Assembly (NCBI GenBank): GCA_028683435.1
Contig: JAQUIG010000023.1
Location: 1 to 41,284, forward strand
DNA from: Desulfuromonadaceae bacterium
GTDB lineage: Bacteria > Desulfobacterota > Desulfuromonadia > Geobacterales > Pseudopelobacteraceae
Reading direction: 5' to 3'
Length of the DNA: 41,284 nt
Position 1 is the first letter of the stretch, and every line of letters starts with the position of its first letter. Of this stretch, positions 24,571 through 32,540 are shown piece by piece. Under the pieces are notes generated by a model. It had not been told where the DNA came from. It worked only from the letters and a program-made list of their open reading frames with translations, and searched no databases. The position numbers were made by a program, and so were the translations under genes.

Positions 24571-25311
24571 TTATTTTGTAGCGTTATGCGCTGCTTTTGC
24601 CTTGGCAAGCCTTTCCCCAATTTCTTTATCGGAATACCAGAAATCCAGCTTTGATAGACCTTCTTTGCCCTCTTTTGCATCGTACATAAACAAACCCTTT
24701 TCAACGCCAGTGCCAATTTTTTTAACCGAAAAGGAGAAATTACTTTCCTTTTTACCCGTCTCTTTTTTTGTAAGTTGCGTTTTTACATATTCATAAAAAC
24801 TTACCTTGCTGTGAGATGCGAATTGTGTATCAAGAAACTCCTTAATGACCTGTGTAATTGGTGCTGTGCCTTTTGCCACTCTGGGGGTAGACATGTCATC
24901 ACAATTACAGCGATTGCCTGCATCACTGAAATCGCAGTTTGGCAATGCTACACGCAAATCTGTTATCTCAACTCGGACCTGACGTGGCGGGACTGACCAT
25001 AACCACCCGTTCAAATCTATATCAAGGTCAATTAAATCCCCATTTTTATCAAGTATTCTTTCCAGCTGCATTTCAGTTATCCTAAATACAGGCTTCCTAA
25101 GATATTCCCTGCCATCCGGATATTTATCTGTATCAATCAAAATTGTTTGAGCAAACCTTTCAAAATCGCCATTCAAAATTTGCTCTTTAAGAACATCTAC
25201 AGTGCATTTCAGGCATTTAGCTGCCGAAGGTAAGGTATAAAAACTATGATCCTTTTTATAACAGTCAGGAAGCGAAGGCTTTAGAAGTTCATTAAGTGCG
25301 GAATTTTCCAT
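24571..25311 (-). CDS. Unknown protein between integrase and alpA
   Basis: A 246-residue soluble protein. The N-terminal part has an excisionase-like feel (FYTLPSAAKCLKCTVDVLKE, QILNGDFERFAQTILIDTDK: a helix-turn-helix followed by a strand). Several cysteines (CLKC near residue 35; NCDFSDAGNRCNC near residue 145) could bind a metal. The C-terminus is lysine-rich. I do not recognise the family. The ATG at 25311 is chosen because the longer frame to 25449 runs inside the integrase gene; AAAGG lies upstream. Two short hairpins (24528-24562) follow the stop. Confidence 0.55.
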   Translation of the reverse strand: MENSALNELLKPSLPDCYKKDHSFYTLPSAAKCLKCTVDVLKEQILNGDFERFAQTILIDTDKYPDGREYLRKPVFRITEMQLERILDKNGDLIDLDIDLNGWLWSVPPRQVRVEITDLRVALPNCDFSDAGNRCNCDDMSTPRVAKGTAPITQVIKEFLDTQFASHSKVSFYEYVKTQLTKKETGKKESNFSFSVKKIGTGVEKGLFMYDAKEGKEGLSKLDFWYSDKEIGERLAKAKAAHNATK

Positions 25312-25351
25312 TTTAGCGCCTTTCAGATTCGGATTTTGTATCACACGGACT

Positions 25352-26761
25352 TTATGCCGCCTTGCGCTTACCCTCGTTGATACTGGTAACATTATCCTTT
25401 TTTGTTTTCTCGGTGACAATGGACAAAAGCTTGCGCTCCCAGGATTCAAGAGCTTGCTGTTTCTCCTTGGCGTAATCGTGCCGGTTGTAGGTGCGAATTA
25501 TGCCTTGCTTGACATGGTTTAACACTGCGTCGATGATCTCGTCCATATAACCCATACTGGCCATAAAGGTTGCAGCCGTCCGGCGCAAGTCGTGCGGAGT
25601 GAACTGGTCAATCAACAGCCGGTTTTCTGTGGCCGGTTTGCCGTCCTTCTTATAAAGCGGTTTGCCTTTGGTGTCAGTCAGCGGCCACGCGAGGTTCCGT
25701 CGGACGGAAACAGGCAAAGCGTGTGAGTCAATGGCCTGTACCTTGTCCTTGTGAGGACAGGGGAAGATAAAGCCGCTGTATGGGTCAGTTATAGGGACTT
25801 CTGGTTTCTTCTCTTTCTTCATCCTCAGGTTGTGGTTTATAAGGCCCTTCTTATTATCCTCTATTGCTGCGTTAATGATCTCAATTGCCGTGTCGGTCAA
25901 ATATACTCGATGCTCTTTGCCGTTCTTTGATCTTTCAGCTGGTATAGTCCACCAATGGCCGTCAATCTCTTTGACATGCATCCCTGACACCTCCCCTGGT
26001 CTCTGTGCTGTCAAAAGCACCAGCTTAAGCGCTCGTTTGATCTCGTCGCTTATGGCTGCATTGTTCATGCTCCCCCATAAGGTTTTCATCTCGGTTTCAT
26101 TCAAGGTACGTTCCCGGCGTATGTTAGGCGAGAGAGCCTTTACGCCTGTGCAAGGCGTGTGCTGTAGGATGTCACGCTCAACGGCAAAGTTAAACATCTT
26201 GCGAACGACTTTCAAAACTTGGTTGCTCATGGCGGGGGTGCCGCGATCAACGATGCTTTCAAGTAACAGGGTCATATCCCGCTTGGTTATATCTGAGGCT
26301 TTGCGTTTACCCCATACAGATACAATTTCTTTATTCAAAAGCCGTTCATCTTCTTGCCATGATCTCTTGAACTTCATGGCGTGTCTCTCTACGTACTCCT
26401 TCACAAGACCCGCCACGGTAAGCGCCTGCGATTGCTCTGCGGCTTCTGCAATGCGTCTCTCTTGCTTTCGCTTTTTTTCAAGAACAGGATCGGAACCGTC
26501 GGCACTGCCACGCCGCAAGGCTTTAACCTTTATAGCTTCTGCCTGGTAAAGTTCCCGCGCCTTCTTTAATGTGGTAGTCGGATAAGTCCCCAAAGCCATA
26601 AACCGGCGTTGTCCATCTATCTTATACAAGTAGAAGAATGTCATGGTGCCGGAAGGATGGACACGGATACCAAAGCCGGGTTCTTTCTCTGCCATACAAT
26701 CAAAGGTTTTGGCTGCTGTCTGTAGATTCCTGATAGTTGGATCGTCAAACTTGGCTTTCAT
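25352..26761 (-). CDS. int: P4-type tyrosine integrase
   Basis: A 469-residue site-specific recombinase. Residues 1-90 are the DUF4102 arm-binding-type N-terminus (GFGIRVHPSGTMTFFYLYKI, DGQRRFMALGTYPTTTLKKA). The core-binding domain spans about 115-220. The catalytic domain has the first arginine in TAQRPGEVSGMHVKEI, HDLRRTAATFMASMG (H-x-x-R box), the later histidine in LNHVKQGIIRTYNRHDY, and the nucleophile tyrosine in the same segment. GGGGAGG precedes the ATG. It lies next to attR and reads inward, as usual. It should recombine the 46-bp att repeats in tRNA-Arg. Confidence 0.94.
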   Translation of the reverse strand: MKAKFDDPTIRNLQTAAKTFDCMAEKEPGFGIRVHPSGTMTFFYLYKIDGQRRFMALGTYPTTTLKKARELYQAEAIKVKALRRGSADGSDPVLEKKRKQERRIAEAAEQSQALTVAGLVKEYVERHAMKFKRSWQEDERLLNKEIVSVWGKRKASDITKRDMTLLLESIVDRGTPAMSNQVLKVVRKMFNFAVERDILQHTPCTGVKALSPNIRRERTLNETEMKTLWGSMNNAAISDEIKRALKLVLLTAQRPGEVSGMHVKEIDGHWWTIPAERSKNGKEHRVYLTDTAIEIINAAIEDNKKGLINHNLRMKKEKKPEVPITDPYSGFIFPCPHKDKVQAIDSHALPVSVRRNLAWPLTDTKGKPLYKKDGKPATENRLLIDQFTPHDLRRTAATFMASMGYMDEIIDAVLNHVKQGIIRTYNRHDYAKEKQQALESWERKLLSIVTEKTKKDNVTSINEGKRKAA

Positions 26762-26785
26762 GGTAATGTCCTCCCCTTGAATCAG

Positions 26786-26806
26786 AGTGGTACTTTAGTG
26801 GTACTT
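26786..26806. repeat. Right arm-type integrase binding repeat (candidate)
   Basis: The same 21 bases as at 16516-16536 (two tandem AGTGGTACTTT units), located 25 bases upstream of the integrase start codon. Integrase bound here could also repress its own gene. Confidence 0.7.
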
Positions 26807-26950
26807 ATTCAGTTGCCTTGTGGTGTAAAACAGTGAAATACTATGAGAGGATTATTACAGGTAATAACGTGATAAGTCAATGATAAATAGAAGGTATTTT
26901 ATATTTTATGAGGGATGGTAAAATGCTATGAAATGATTACATTCATTAAC

Positions 26951-26996
26951 TCCTAAGGAAGGGGCCGGTCGTTCGAATCGACTCGGGGACGCCAAA
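26951..26996 (+). repeat. Attachment site attR (46-bp direct repeat)
   Basis: Exact copy of tRNA-Arg bases from the anticodon loop through CCA plus one A. The 5' half of the tRNA is absent here, so this is the displaced original 3' end of the gene. Confidence 0.93.
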
Positions 26997-27003
26997 CACT
27001 ATT

Positions 27004-27043
27004 GGAATTGAGTACCTCACCTGGGGTACTCAATTCCTTTTTT
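27004..27043 (+). terminator. Displaced native tRNA-Arg terminator
   Basis: A 13-bp perfect stem (GGAATTGAGTACC with its complement at 27025-27037) is followed by TTTTTT. It lies just past attR, where the terminator of the uninterrupted tRNA-Arg gene would be. Confidence 0.85.
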
Positions 27044-27640
27044 GGGGCCGCAAATTTTATCGCACCCGCCAGAGATGCATACAGGCGGCTGACTTTTATG
27101 ATGCTGGATCAGGATATTGTTGCTGTCAGCCCGTCGAGCACGTGGCGCGTTCTTTCAAAAGCTGGAATGCTGCAGAAGTGGAATCAGAAACCGTCTTTAA
27201 AAGGAACTGGATTCGTTCAGCCACTATTGCCTCACGAACACTGGCATGTGGATGTTTCTTACCTCAACATCCGTGGCACCTTCTACTACCTGTGCAGCTT
27301 CCTTGATGGATGCAGCCGCTCCATCATCCATTGGGAGATCAGAGAGCAGATGACCGAACGAGACATAGAAATCATTCTTGAACGATCCAAGAAAAAGTAC
27401 CCTGCTGCGCGCCCACGTATCATTTCCGACAACGGCCCGCAGTTCATTGCCAAAGATTTCAAGGAATTCATCCGAATCTCCGGCATGACCCATGTACGAA
27501 CATCGCCCTTCTATCCGCAGTCAAACGGCAAGCTGGAGCGATTCCACAAAACCATCAAGACTGAATGCATACGTCCCGGAACCCCGCTTTCACTTGACGA
27601 TGCTCGCCGGATAGTAGAAAAGTACAGCATCCGGACGTAG
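27044..27640 (+). pseudogene. IS3-type transposase fragment (both ends missing)
   Basis: The frame encodes an rve-type integrase core: YRRLTFMMLDQDIVAVSPSS, then HWHVDVSYLN (first D), PRIISDNGPQFIAKDFKEF (second D) and SPFYPQSNGKLERFHKTIKT (catalytic E). The N-terminal orfA part is missing: the sequence begins in mid-protein right after the tRNA terminator. The C-terminus ends abruptly as VEKYSIRT, where relatives continue with a further ~50 residues. No terminal inverted repeats are seen. It cannot encode an active transposase. Its left edge lies within a few bases of the displaced terminator. Confidence 0.85.
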
Positions 27641-27715
27641 GGCGTGGGTTTCTACTTCACACTAAAGCATATTTCTCGTAACCTTCTAACAGTATGAAAA
27701 TTACTGTATTGGGGA

Positions 27716-30427
27716 TTATGCGTGAATCCCATTGTCCACCTCTACCCTGAATTCAGCGCCATCGGCACAGTTGCGAACAGTGAGCCGCCCACCCATATTC
27801 TTCTCTACGATGGATTTTGACATGAACAGACCGATTCCCGTACCAGCTTGCGGGCCCTTGGTTGTAAAGTAGGGGTCAAATATCTTGGTCATGATCTCTT
27901 CAGGGATGCCTCCGGCGTTATCGGCAATTGTTACGACAGCGCTGCCGTTTTCATTTGATAGTGTAATTGTCACTCTTGGATCGGCGATTTCACCATCAAT
28001 TAAGGCGTCCCTGGCATTGTTCAGGATGTTTATGAGAACCTGTGCAAATTCATTCTGATATCCATTGATAACAGGTTTGTCATTCGCGACGATTTCAATA
28101 CGAATCTTTGAGTTTTGTAGACTTCCATCAAGAAGCGACAAAGTGTTTGCAACAGCCTCACACACACTGAAATTTGTCTTTTCCTTATCAGGTTTAAAGT
28201 AATCCCTGAAATCATTAATAGTTTTGGACATGTGTTGGATAAGCTCCATCGAGCTGTTGACACAATCGCCCAGAAACTCCATGGTTATTTCTTCGGGATC
28301 ATTAATCAGTAACAATTGCTGAACTGTAAGCCCCAGAGAATTTAAAGGCTGTCGCCACTGGTGGGCAATGTTGTTGATCATTTCTCCCATGGCTGCTTGA
28401 CGGCTCTGCTGAAGGAGCATTTGTTCTTTCTCGCGAAGAACTTCTGCGGTCCTAAGACGCTCGGCCGTCTCCTCCAGCAAGGCACGTTCAGCTTCCTTTC
28501 TGCGAGACTCCCGGACGATGTTGTCAAGGGCGAAAGAGATGTCCGCTCCCATTTGCTTGAGCAGTTCGACCTGCTGTTGGTCAAAGAAGTCCTTTTTGGC
28601 CGCATAAAGGGTCAAGGCTCCGATCACACTCCCCTCCTGTTTCAAGGCAATACTCGCCGAGGCGTGAATGCCGTGTACTCGGCCTCTTTCATGCCAGGGA
28701 CGGGTGATCGGGGAACCCAGAAAGTCATTGCAGATGTAATAGGTACCTTCGCGAATCGACATGCCGGTCGGACCGATGCCTTCCGCCTCTTTGTTGACAG
28801 AAATCTTGATGTCGTCCAAATAGCCGATTGCACCTTGGGCTGCAGCTATGTTCAAGTTACAGCTCTCTGGGTCCACCAGGCCGACCCAGGCGAGTCTGAA
28901 GCCTCCGCTTTCCGTAGCTATCCGGCAAAAATCTATAAATAGATTTTCCCTGTCCATGGTGCGGACAATGGCCTGGTTGGTTTTGGACAGCACCGCATAA
29001 AGCCGATTCAGGCGCAAGAGGCTATTTTCTGCCTTTTCCCGTTCGATAATCTCACTCTGCAGATTCAGAACTGTAGCTGACAGTTCCCCGGTTCGCTCGG
29101 CTACACGCTGCTCTAATTCGTCGTGAGCCTTTTTAAGTTTTCCCTCGGCACGTTTAATCTCACTAATATCGTTGAAAAGGATAGCAACTTTTCGACTTTC
29201 CGTCCCGCCGAGTCTGTAGGCGCTCACTTCGTACCAACGCCCCAGCGCTTTCGCTTCATGTACAAAATGTGATGATTCGCCCGACAAGGCGACTTTTCCG
29301 TAAACGTCATACCAATAGTTCTCATTCTCTGGTGCAAGCTCACGCATCAGCTTCCCTTGAACATTGAGCAAACCGGTTTGCTCCTCAAAAGCATGATTGA
29401 TCTCAAGGAAGCAATAATCGAGGGGGCTATTGTACGCGTCAAACAACACTTCAATGATGCAAAACCCCTCAATAAGCGAATTGAACAGCGTGCGATATCG
29501 CTCCTCCGACTGGCGCAACGCCTCCCCAACCTGTTTGCGTTCGGTGATGTCGCGGATAATACTGATCAAGGTGCGCGTGCCGTTTATGGTCGTTCCCTGG
29601 GAACTTACTTCCACCGGGAAGGTGCTCTTATCCTTGCGACAATGGATTGTCTCGAAGAGAATGCCGTTAGTGTCTGCTTCGCTGATTTGAGCAGCGACAA
29701 TATGCGCTGATTCAGCTATACGTAGGTCGTCGATGGTGAACCTCAACAACTCATCATATTCATAGCCATAAGTCTTTATCGCGGCAGTGTTCGCTTCCAG
29801 AATGCGCCCATCTTCTCGGTTGAGAAATAGCACGATATCACGGCTGTGATTTGCAAGTAATTCGTAACAATGCAGCTTCTTCTGTACCTGTTTGCGCTCG
29901 GTGATGTCGGTTAAAGTAATCCAGAACTCTCCGTTATGTGCCGGGGTCGCCTGAATATACGCCCATAAGGGGGAACCGTCGTCCCTCACCATGCGCATTT
30001 CCCAATTCTGCACTACTTTCGCCTCAAGTAGCTTTTTGCGCTGCAGAAAATAGACGTCCTGATCTTCGCTGAAGATGAATTGCGTTATCGGCTTGTTAAG
30101 TAGGTGTAATTTTATCAGGCCAAGCATTGCAGATGCTGTGAGGTTGGCTTCTTGGATCAGCCCCTGCTTGCTAAGGGTCAGGTAACCAACCGGCGCAAGC
30201 TCATACAGATCGAAGTAGAGGGCCCGCGAAGCCACCAGTTCCTGCTGAGTGCGGCGCAACTCGTCGTTTTGCCTCTCCAGCTCGATCTGGTGCAATTGCA
30301 GTTCGTGGAAGAGTTGTTTTATTTGCGGAGGTGAAAGTGTTTCCGGGTTTGCGGGGCGGCCATCTTTGAATTTTTCTTCTGCGAGTTGCTGGAGTGTCTG
30401 GCCTGATTCGGTTGGAGTGTTCGCCAT
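27716..30427 (-). CDS. Multi-PAS/GAF sensor histidine kinase
   Basis: A 903-residue kinase without membrane helices, so a cytosolic sensor. After an N-terminal helical segment (QIKQLFHELQLHQIELERQN) come three PAS domains (about residues 70-175, 180-300, 315-430, each ending with a PAC-like ITLTDITERKQ, ISIIRDITERKQ or FNDISEIKRAE motif). A coiled coil (about 430-490), a GAF domain (about 500-650) and a kinase core follow. The core has phosphoacceptor IAHQWRQPLNSLGLTVQQL, N-box FAQVLINILNNARDAL, G1/F box ADNAGGIPEEIMTKIFDPYF and G2 TGIGLFMSKSIVEKN. It has no receiver domain or neighbouring regulator, so the partner is unknown. GGGGG lies before the ATG. Geobacter relatives carry many such proteins. 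Confidence 0.93.
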   Translation of the reverse strand: MANTPTESGQTLQQLAEEKFKDGRPANPETLSPPQIKQLFHELQLHQIELERQNDELRRTQQELVASRALYFDLYELAPVGYLTLSKQGLIQEANLTASAMLGLIKLHLLNKPITQFIFSEDQDVYFLQRKKLLEAKVVQNWEMRMVRDDGSPLWAYIQATPAHNGEFWITLTDITERKQVQKKLHCYELLANHSRDIVLFLNREDGRILEANTAAIKTYGYEYDELLRFTIDDLRIAESAHIVAAQISEADTNGILFETIHCRKDKSTFPVEVSSQGTTINGTRTLISIIRDITERKQVGEALRQSEERYRTLFNSLIEGFCIIEVLFDAYNSPLDYCFLEINHAFEEQTGLLNVQGKLMRELAPENENYWYDVYGKVALSGESSHFVHEAKALGRWYEVSAYRLGGTESRKVAILFNDISEIKRAEGKLKKAHDELEQRVAERTGELSATVLNLQSEIIEREKAENSLLRLNRLYAVLSKTNQAIVRTMDRENLFIDFCRIATESGGFRLAWVGLVDPESCNLNIAAAQGAIGYLDDIKISVNKEAEGIGPTGMSIREGTYYICNDFLGSPITRPWHERGRVHGIHASASIALKQEGSVIGALTLYAAKKDFFDQQQVELLKQMGADISFALDNIVRESRRKEAERALLEETAERLRTAEVLREKEQMLLQQSRQAAMGEMINNIAHQWRQPLNSLGLTVQQLLLINDPEEITMEFLGDCVNSSMELIQHMSKTINDFRDYFKPDKEKTNFSVCEAVANTLSLLDGSLQNSKIRIEIVANDKPVINGYQNEFAQVLINILNNARDALIDGEIADPRVTITLSNENGSAVVTIADNAGGIPEEIMTKIFDPYFTTKGPQAGTGIGLFMSKSIVEKNMGGRLTVRNCADGAEFRVEVDNGIHA

Positions 30428-30817
30428 AAACGCTTTCCCCCTGACTTTTTCATATCTCAGTTAGATGCGACCCTTCCTTGACGCCATTAAAAAGCTATTC
30501 ACCACCTTATAGACTTGTGCCGTTGAATGAATACACCAACATAAAACCATAGCGTGCGTATAAATCCCATTGGTGCGGTCACCCTATTTACGGGTAACCA
30601 TTAACGCGTTTTATTAACATATGTTTTATGATATCTATTTAGTATGTACTTTTATTAGATTTTAACAAGCGAAATATAAAATTATTGAGGATCTTCCCAT
30701 TCAGATCCACTCCCTGAGGGATGTGCTTGAAAAAAAGGACATCAAACTCTGAACGGGCCGCCATCCAAATGCAAGTCCTTGACCGATTGATGGAGGCCAT
30801 CGGAACCTGAGGTATCC
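30428..30817. other. Non-coding stretch upstream of the histidine kinase
   Basis: No supported gene. It holds the kinase leader, a small hairpin (GGTCACCC with GGGTAACC, 30577-30599, one mismatch) and an A/T-rich run. Near 30700-30790 the plus strand shows short broken frames that look like decayed coding sequence, which I cannot assign. Confidence 0.35.
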
Positions 30818-31592
30818 TGTCAATAGTGGACACTCACGTCTTACACAGCCGCCGCCCGGATATTGAAATTTTGTTCAAATACGGCTAGCGATAAATAGCC
30901 AAGACGCGAATGGCGCCGTTGACGGTTGTAGAATATCTCGATGTACTCGCGAATGGAGGCCTCAGCCTCAGCCCGGGTCACATAGCGGCAGTGATGTACC
31001 AGTTCATTTTTGAGGCTTCCCCAGAAGCTCTCCATCGGCGCGTTATCATAGCAGTTTCCCCTGCGCGACATCGAGGCCCTCATTCCAAACTGTTCAATAA
31101 GCTTACGGTAGCCGTGAGCACAGTACTGGCTGCCTCGATCCGAGTGATGAATCAACCCGACCGCCGGTCGTTTCTGTTGTACCGCCCGAAATAAAGCCCG
31201 GCCAGTCAGCTCCTGTGTCATGCACTCGGCCATTGCGTATCCAACAATTTTACAGGTAAACACGCCTTTAACCCCGGCAAGGTACAGCCAACCCTCCCCG
31301 GTAGGGATATAGGAATATCAGTGACCCAGACCTGGTTAGGTGCGTTGGGCGTAAAGGTTTGGTTCAACAAGTTTTCAGCCACTGGCAAGTTGTGGTTTGA
31401 ATTCGTTGTTGCCTTGAACTTGCGCTTCTGCCGACAACGCAGCCCCAGTTCCCGGCGTAAGCGGACAATGCGGTCGCGCCCGGCGATAAAACCATCATTA
31501 GTCAGCTCTGGTTGCAACCGCCGAGCACCGTAGGCGTTTAGTGGTTGGCCTTCAGCACGCATAATTTCTAAAACCTTTTCTGCTATATCCAT
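30818..31592 (-). pseudogene. IS3-family orfB relic: frameshifted, N-terminus replaced
   Basis: The minus strand encodes an IS3-type transposase in two frames: first YGARRLQPELTNDGFIAGRD up to NQVWVTDI, then from about 31312-31316, after an apparent one-base loss, YIPTGEGWLYLAGVKGVFT and HHSDRGSQYCAHGYRKLIEQ, with NAPMESFWGSLKNE carrying the catalytic glutamate. The expected N-terminus is missing. Instead the frame starts at 31592 with MDIAEKVLEIMRAEGQPLNA, which is not transposase-like. Beyond the stop lies TGTCAATAGTGGACAC (30818-30833), a plausible terminal repeat. The element is dead. Confidence 0.85.
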
Positions 31593-31654
31593 TGCAATAC
31601 CCCTTATTATTTTTAGCGACAGCATAAATTTGTTTTTTCGTTGTAGTCCACGAG

Positions 31655-32026
31655 CTACCAAGTCTGAGTGGCAGAGTCGATAGTAACGGCCATTGTAGCA
31701 CGTAGCCATGCAAATTTTGCCTTGAGAACATCAAAGTCCGGACCAGAGGTTACAAATTGTGCCTTCCCCTTGACCAGAAAACCTGCACCAGGTCCATTTA
31801 GACCTTTGACCTTGCTGCTCCCCAAGGTTATTAATACTTCCGGGTTGAAAGCAATGTTCGCCTCCGTACGATGCATGTAACCGGCAGGGATCAAAAGACG
31901 ACCATCTTCGGTGGTTCTCAGATAACTGTTCCAGGTATTGACCATATGCGGCCCATCCTCCCCCAAGGTCGCAATTGCAACCACTCCATCCTCTTTCATA
32001 ATTTCCAGCAATTTTTCCGAAATCAT
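31655..32026 (-). CDS. Pyridoxamine 5'-phosphate oxidase-like FMN-binding protein
   Basis: A 123-residue split-barrel flavoprotein. It shows SEKLLEIMKEDGVVAIATLG, then GPHMVNTWNSYLRTTEDGRL, LIPAGYMHRTEANIAFNPEV, KGAGFLVKG-type strands (GPGAGFLVKGKAQFVTSGPD) and the final VTIDSATQTW. The length is normal for the small FMN-binding pyridoxamine-oxidase-like family of anaerobes; substrates are mostly unknown. AGGAGG precedes the ATG at 32026. A broken frame upstream (to 32276) runs into this gene in another phase and is probably a decayed neighbour. Confidence 0.85.
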   Translation of the reverse strand: MISEKLLEIMKEDGVVAIATLGEDGPHMVNTWNSYLRTTEDGRLLIPAGYMHRTEANIAFNPEVLITLGSSKVKGLNGPGAGFLVKGKAQFVTSGPDFDVLKAKFAWLRATMAVTIDSATQTW

Positions 32027-32407
32027 TGTGATTACCTCCTGTTGTTTGTGCTGTAATGCAGCTTTGGTTCGCGTCATTGTCACCGTTGTTAATGGCTGTT
32101 TCTTTAATATACAATGGGGCCAGTTTTGCTTTGACATCAGTTACAACCGTTAGCCTCTGAGTCTCTTCATTGGTCCGGGGTAAAGGCAGTTTTGCCGTTT
32201 TCACCTGCACCAGCTCTTCCGCATTGCGGCGTATTTCTGCTGTTGTCAACAAGTTCCTGGCTTTGTTGGCCCGCATTAAAACTCCCACTTGCTACGGATT
32301 TGATAAAAACTAATATCGGTGTTAATTGACCTGATTTATAATCCTTTTAATGTGACAAAGCATATCAAAAATTTTATGAACCACCACTAAACAGACAACC
32401 CCGGTTT

Positions 32408-32540
32408 TTAGAAGGTTGGCATTCTGTCTTCAAAAATTATGCTGAATTGATTCAGTGCTGACTTCCAGTCTCTGATCGATATTGTCCACTTTTTCGCAAT
32501 ATTTTTCAGTGCGAGGTAGAGTATGCCGGCGTATTGATCG
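32408..32540 (-). pseudogene. C-terminal relic of an IS256-family transposase
   Basis: The minus strand encodes QYAGILYLALKNIAKKWTIS followed by IRDWKSALNQFSIIFEDRMP and a stop. This is the characteristic C-terminus of IS256/mutator transposases (N-I-x-K-K-W-x-x-x-I-x-x-W). The rest of the transposase is absent: the sequence joins directly the 3' end of the Old Yellow Enzyme gene. Confidence 0.75.

Larger units (their letters stand above)
16460..26996. mobile_element. P4-like integrative element in tRNA-Arg(CCT), about 10.5 kb
   Basis: Seen directly: a 46-bp att repeat at each end, a tyrosine integrase gene next to the right end and reading inward, identical 21-bp tandem repeats just inside both ends, and a minus-strand module with AlpA-like regulator and D5/P4-type primase-helicase. 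From family knowledge, integrase + AlpA + primase-helicase without virion genes is the layout of P4-like satellites and related integrative plasmid-like elements. The left 4.5 kb is cargo, partly AT-rich, and unlike the neighbouring core genes. No capsid, portal, terminase, relaxase or type IV secretion gene is visible, so spread would need a helper. Whether it still excises is unknown. Confidence 0.9.

Noticed and set aside
30639-30833. Minus-strand frame of 64 codons
   Set aside because: Overlaps the presumed IS3 terminal repeat, has no ribosome-binding site and no family resemblance.
31731-32276. Minus-strand frame starting MRANKARNLLTTAEIRR with a GGGAG site
   Set aside because: The first ~80 codons look coding-like, but the frame then runs for about 300 bases through the FMN-binding gene in another phase. 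At best it is the start of a decayed gene; no family recognised.
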